Made by a program: the position numbers and the translations under genes
The notes under the pieces: model-generated
Told to the model about the DNA's origin: nothing
The model's input: only the letters and a program-made list of their open reading frames with translations
Databases searched by the model: none
Part shown: positions 63,151 to 64,000 of the stretch, one piece after another
Position numbering within the stretch: position 1 is the stretch's first letter
Layout: every line of letters begins with the position of its first letter
Source: Engraulis encrasicolus
Lineage: Eukaryota; Chordata; Actinopteri; Clupeiformes; Engraulidae
DNA: 64,000 nt
Direction of reading: 5' to 3'
Assembly: GCF_034702125.1 (NCBI RefSeq)
Contig: NC_085867.1
Location: forward strand, 46,684,262 to 46,748,261

Positions 63151-63708
63151 TGAGGAGGTGAGAAGTGTGTGGCTGAATCACAACTCAGCGCTTCTCACAG
63201 TAACGACAAATGTGACCTGGGTATTAGTGAGACCACATGACCTGGATGGATGGTCAGTAATCCTTACATACATAGAAGAACCACCATGTGACACTTGAAT
63301 TGAGTGGCCACATCACAAGAAGGATCAAAAGAGATTGGTTGTTTAGTTATATAGATTGACCCATGAGTGAGGTGAGATGATGACATAACGCAGATAGCGA
63401 GAATCTTCACAGACATAATGACACAAGAACACGCCTCCAATGATAATGACACATAGCTCTTTGAGTGCCATGGACTTGAAAATGAGTCTTTTCAGAATGT
63501 ATGGCACAGTGCCAGACTTGATATCAAGTCAATTGCGTTTTTGTTATGGGGGGTGGGCCCTAACACGTTGCTCTGGTATGTTTGTTGTTCACACGGACAA
63601 AGAACTCATTTTGTTATGGCTCTTGAAAAATCACTCAAACGTTAAAAAAAGCCTGGCAACCCCCTGGTCTGAATTTGAAAATGGCTGGCACTCAATGAGT
63701 CAATATGT
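63151..63708. other. ANTXR intron 1, no feature recognised
   Basis: No exon signal; the frame from 63440 overlaps the next element and is unremarkable. Confidence 0.4.
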
Positions 63709-63716
63709 CACCTTGT

Positions 63717-63935
63717 CAGTGTTGCCAGATGTGTCTGATCAAAGGTTATTCAAAAGGTTATCATAAACCGATAAAATGCGCTAAATTCCGCCCAAATTTG
63801 ACAAATTACATTGACTTCTATGGGCCCAAAATGGCTGAAAAAAACGCCAAATGGCCAATTTTTCCTGTTTTTACCCGCCAACGCTCATCCCAAGTAGCCC
63901 AATTGGGCGGGCACCCGCCCAATCTGGCAACACTG
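63717..63935. mobile_element. hAT-like MITE, perfect TSD caccttgt
   Basis: Ends CAGTGTTGCCAGATG and CATCTGG-like inverse (ATCTGGCAACACTG), flanked by caccttgt at 63709-63716 and 63936-63943. Fragments of the same family ('gtgttgccagattgggc') occur at 45801-45845 and 46128-46150. Confidence 0.92.
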
Positions 63936-64000
63936 CACCTTGTCTATGTCACTTGGCTCCCTTGTGCACTGCGCACTACACAGGTCTCTTGCGGCTTGAA

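Overview
The window reads as nuclear DNA of a teleost fish. It has vertebrate-style split genes with GT-AG introns, very long CA/GT and CT/GA microsatellites, tRNA-derived SINEs and a dense population of short DNA transposons. Real coding sequence is scarce. Almost every other long reading frame is a microsatellite translation, a transposon remnant or an antisense shadow.

Three host genes are supported. (1) At 32691-32820 (- strand) is the first coding exon of a tolloid-like (BMP1/TLL family) secreted metalloproteinase; the rest of that gene must lie left of the window or in an intron reaching beyond it. (2) At 46547-58052 (- strand) is a complete three-coding-exon neuropeptide FF receptor (NPFFR1-like, class A GPCR). 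The exons 58052-57758, 56530-56431 and 47432-46547 join in frame to 426 codons plus a stop, and a probable non-coding leader exon ends at 58765. (3) At 59997-60181 (+ strand) is the first coding exon of an ANTXR-family gene (ANTXR1/ANTXR2, capillary morphogenesis/anthrax-toxin receptor). The NPFFR and ANTXR genes are head to head, about 1.2 kb apart, and a Z-DNA-prone CA/CG tract sits between them. From general knowledge, human 4q carries TLL1, NPFFR2 and ANTXR2, and human 10q carries TLL2, NPFFR1 and ANTXRL, so the trio looks like one arm of an ancient paralogous block.

Layout: 1-32 kb is transposon and microsatellite territory (probably intron or upstream of other genes); 32.7 kb is the tolloid exon; 33-45 kb is repeats; 45.6-46.55 kb is a decayed tandem duplication of the receptor's 3' end; 46.5-58.8 kb is the receptor; 59-60.2 kb is the divergent promoter and ANTXR exon 1; 60.2-64 kb is ANTXR intron 1, starting with a local duplication that copied the exon end and its splice donor.

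The repeats are unusually legible. About a dozen short hAT-like elements show 8-bp target duplications. A Harbinger-like 2.57-kb element sits inside one copy of a GT-linked 42-bp repeat. A 2.0-kb fold-back element is inserted (TGCA duplication) into a coding remnant of another element, itself within a third inverted-repeat element. Three hairpin retro-insertions have 11-15 bp target duplications, and two of them carry hammerhead-ribozyme-like cores. I saw no bacterial-type system, CRISPR array or viral gene.
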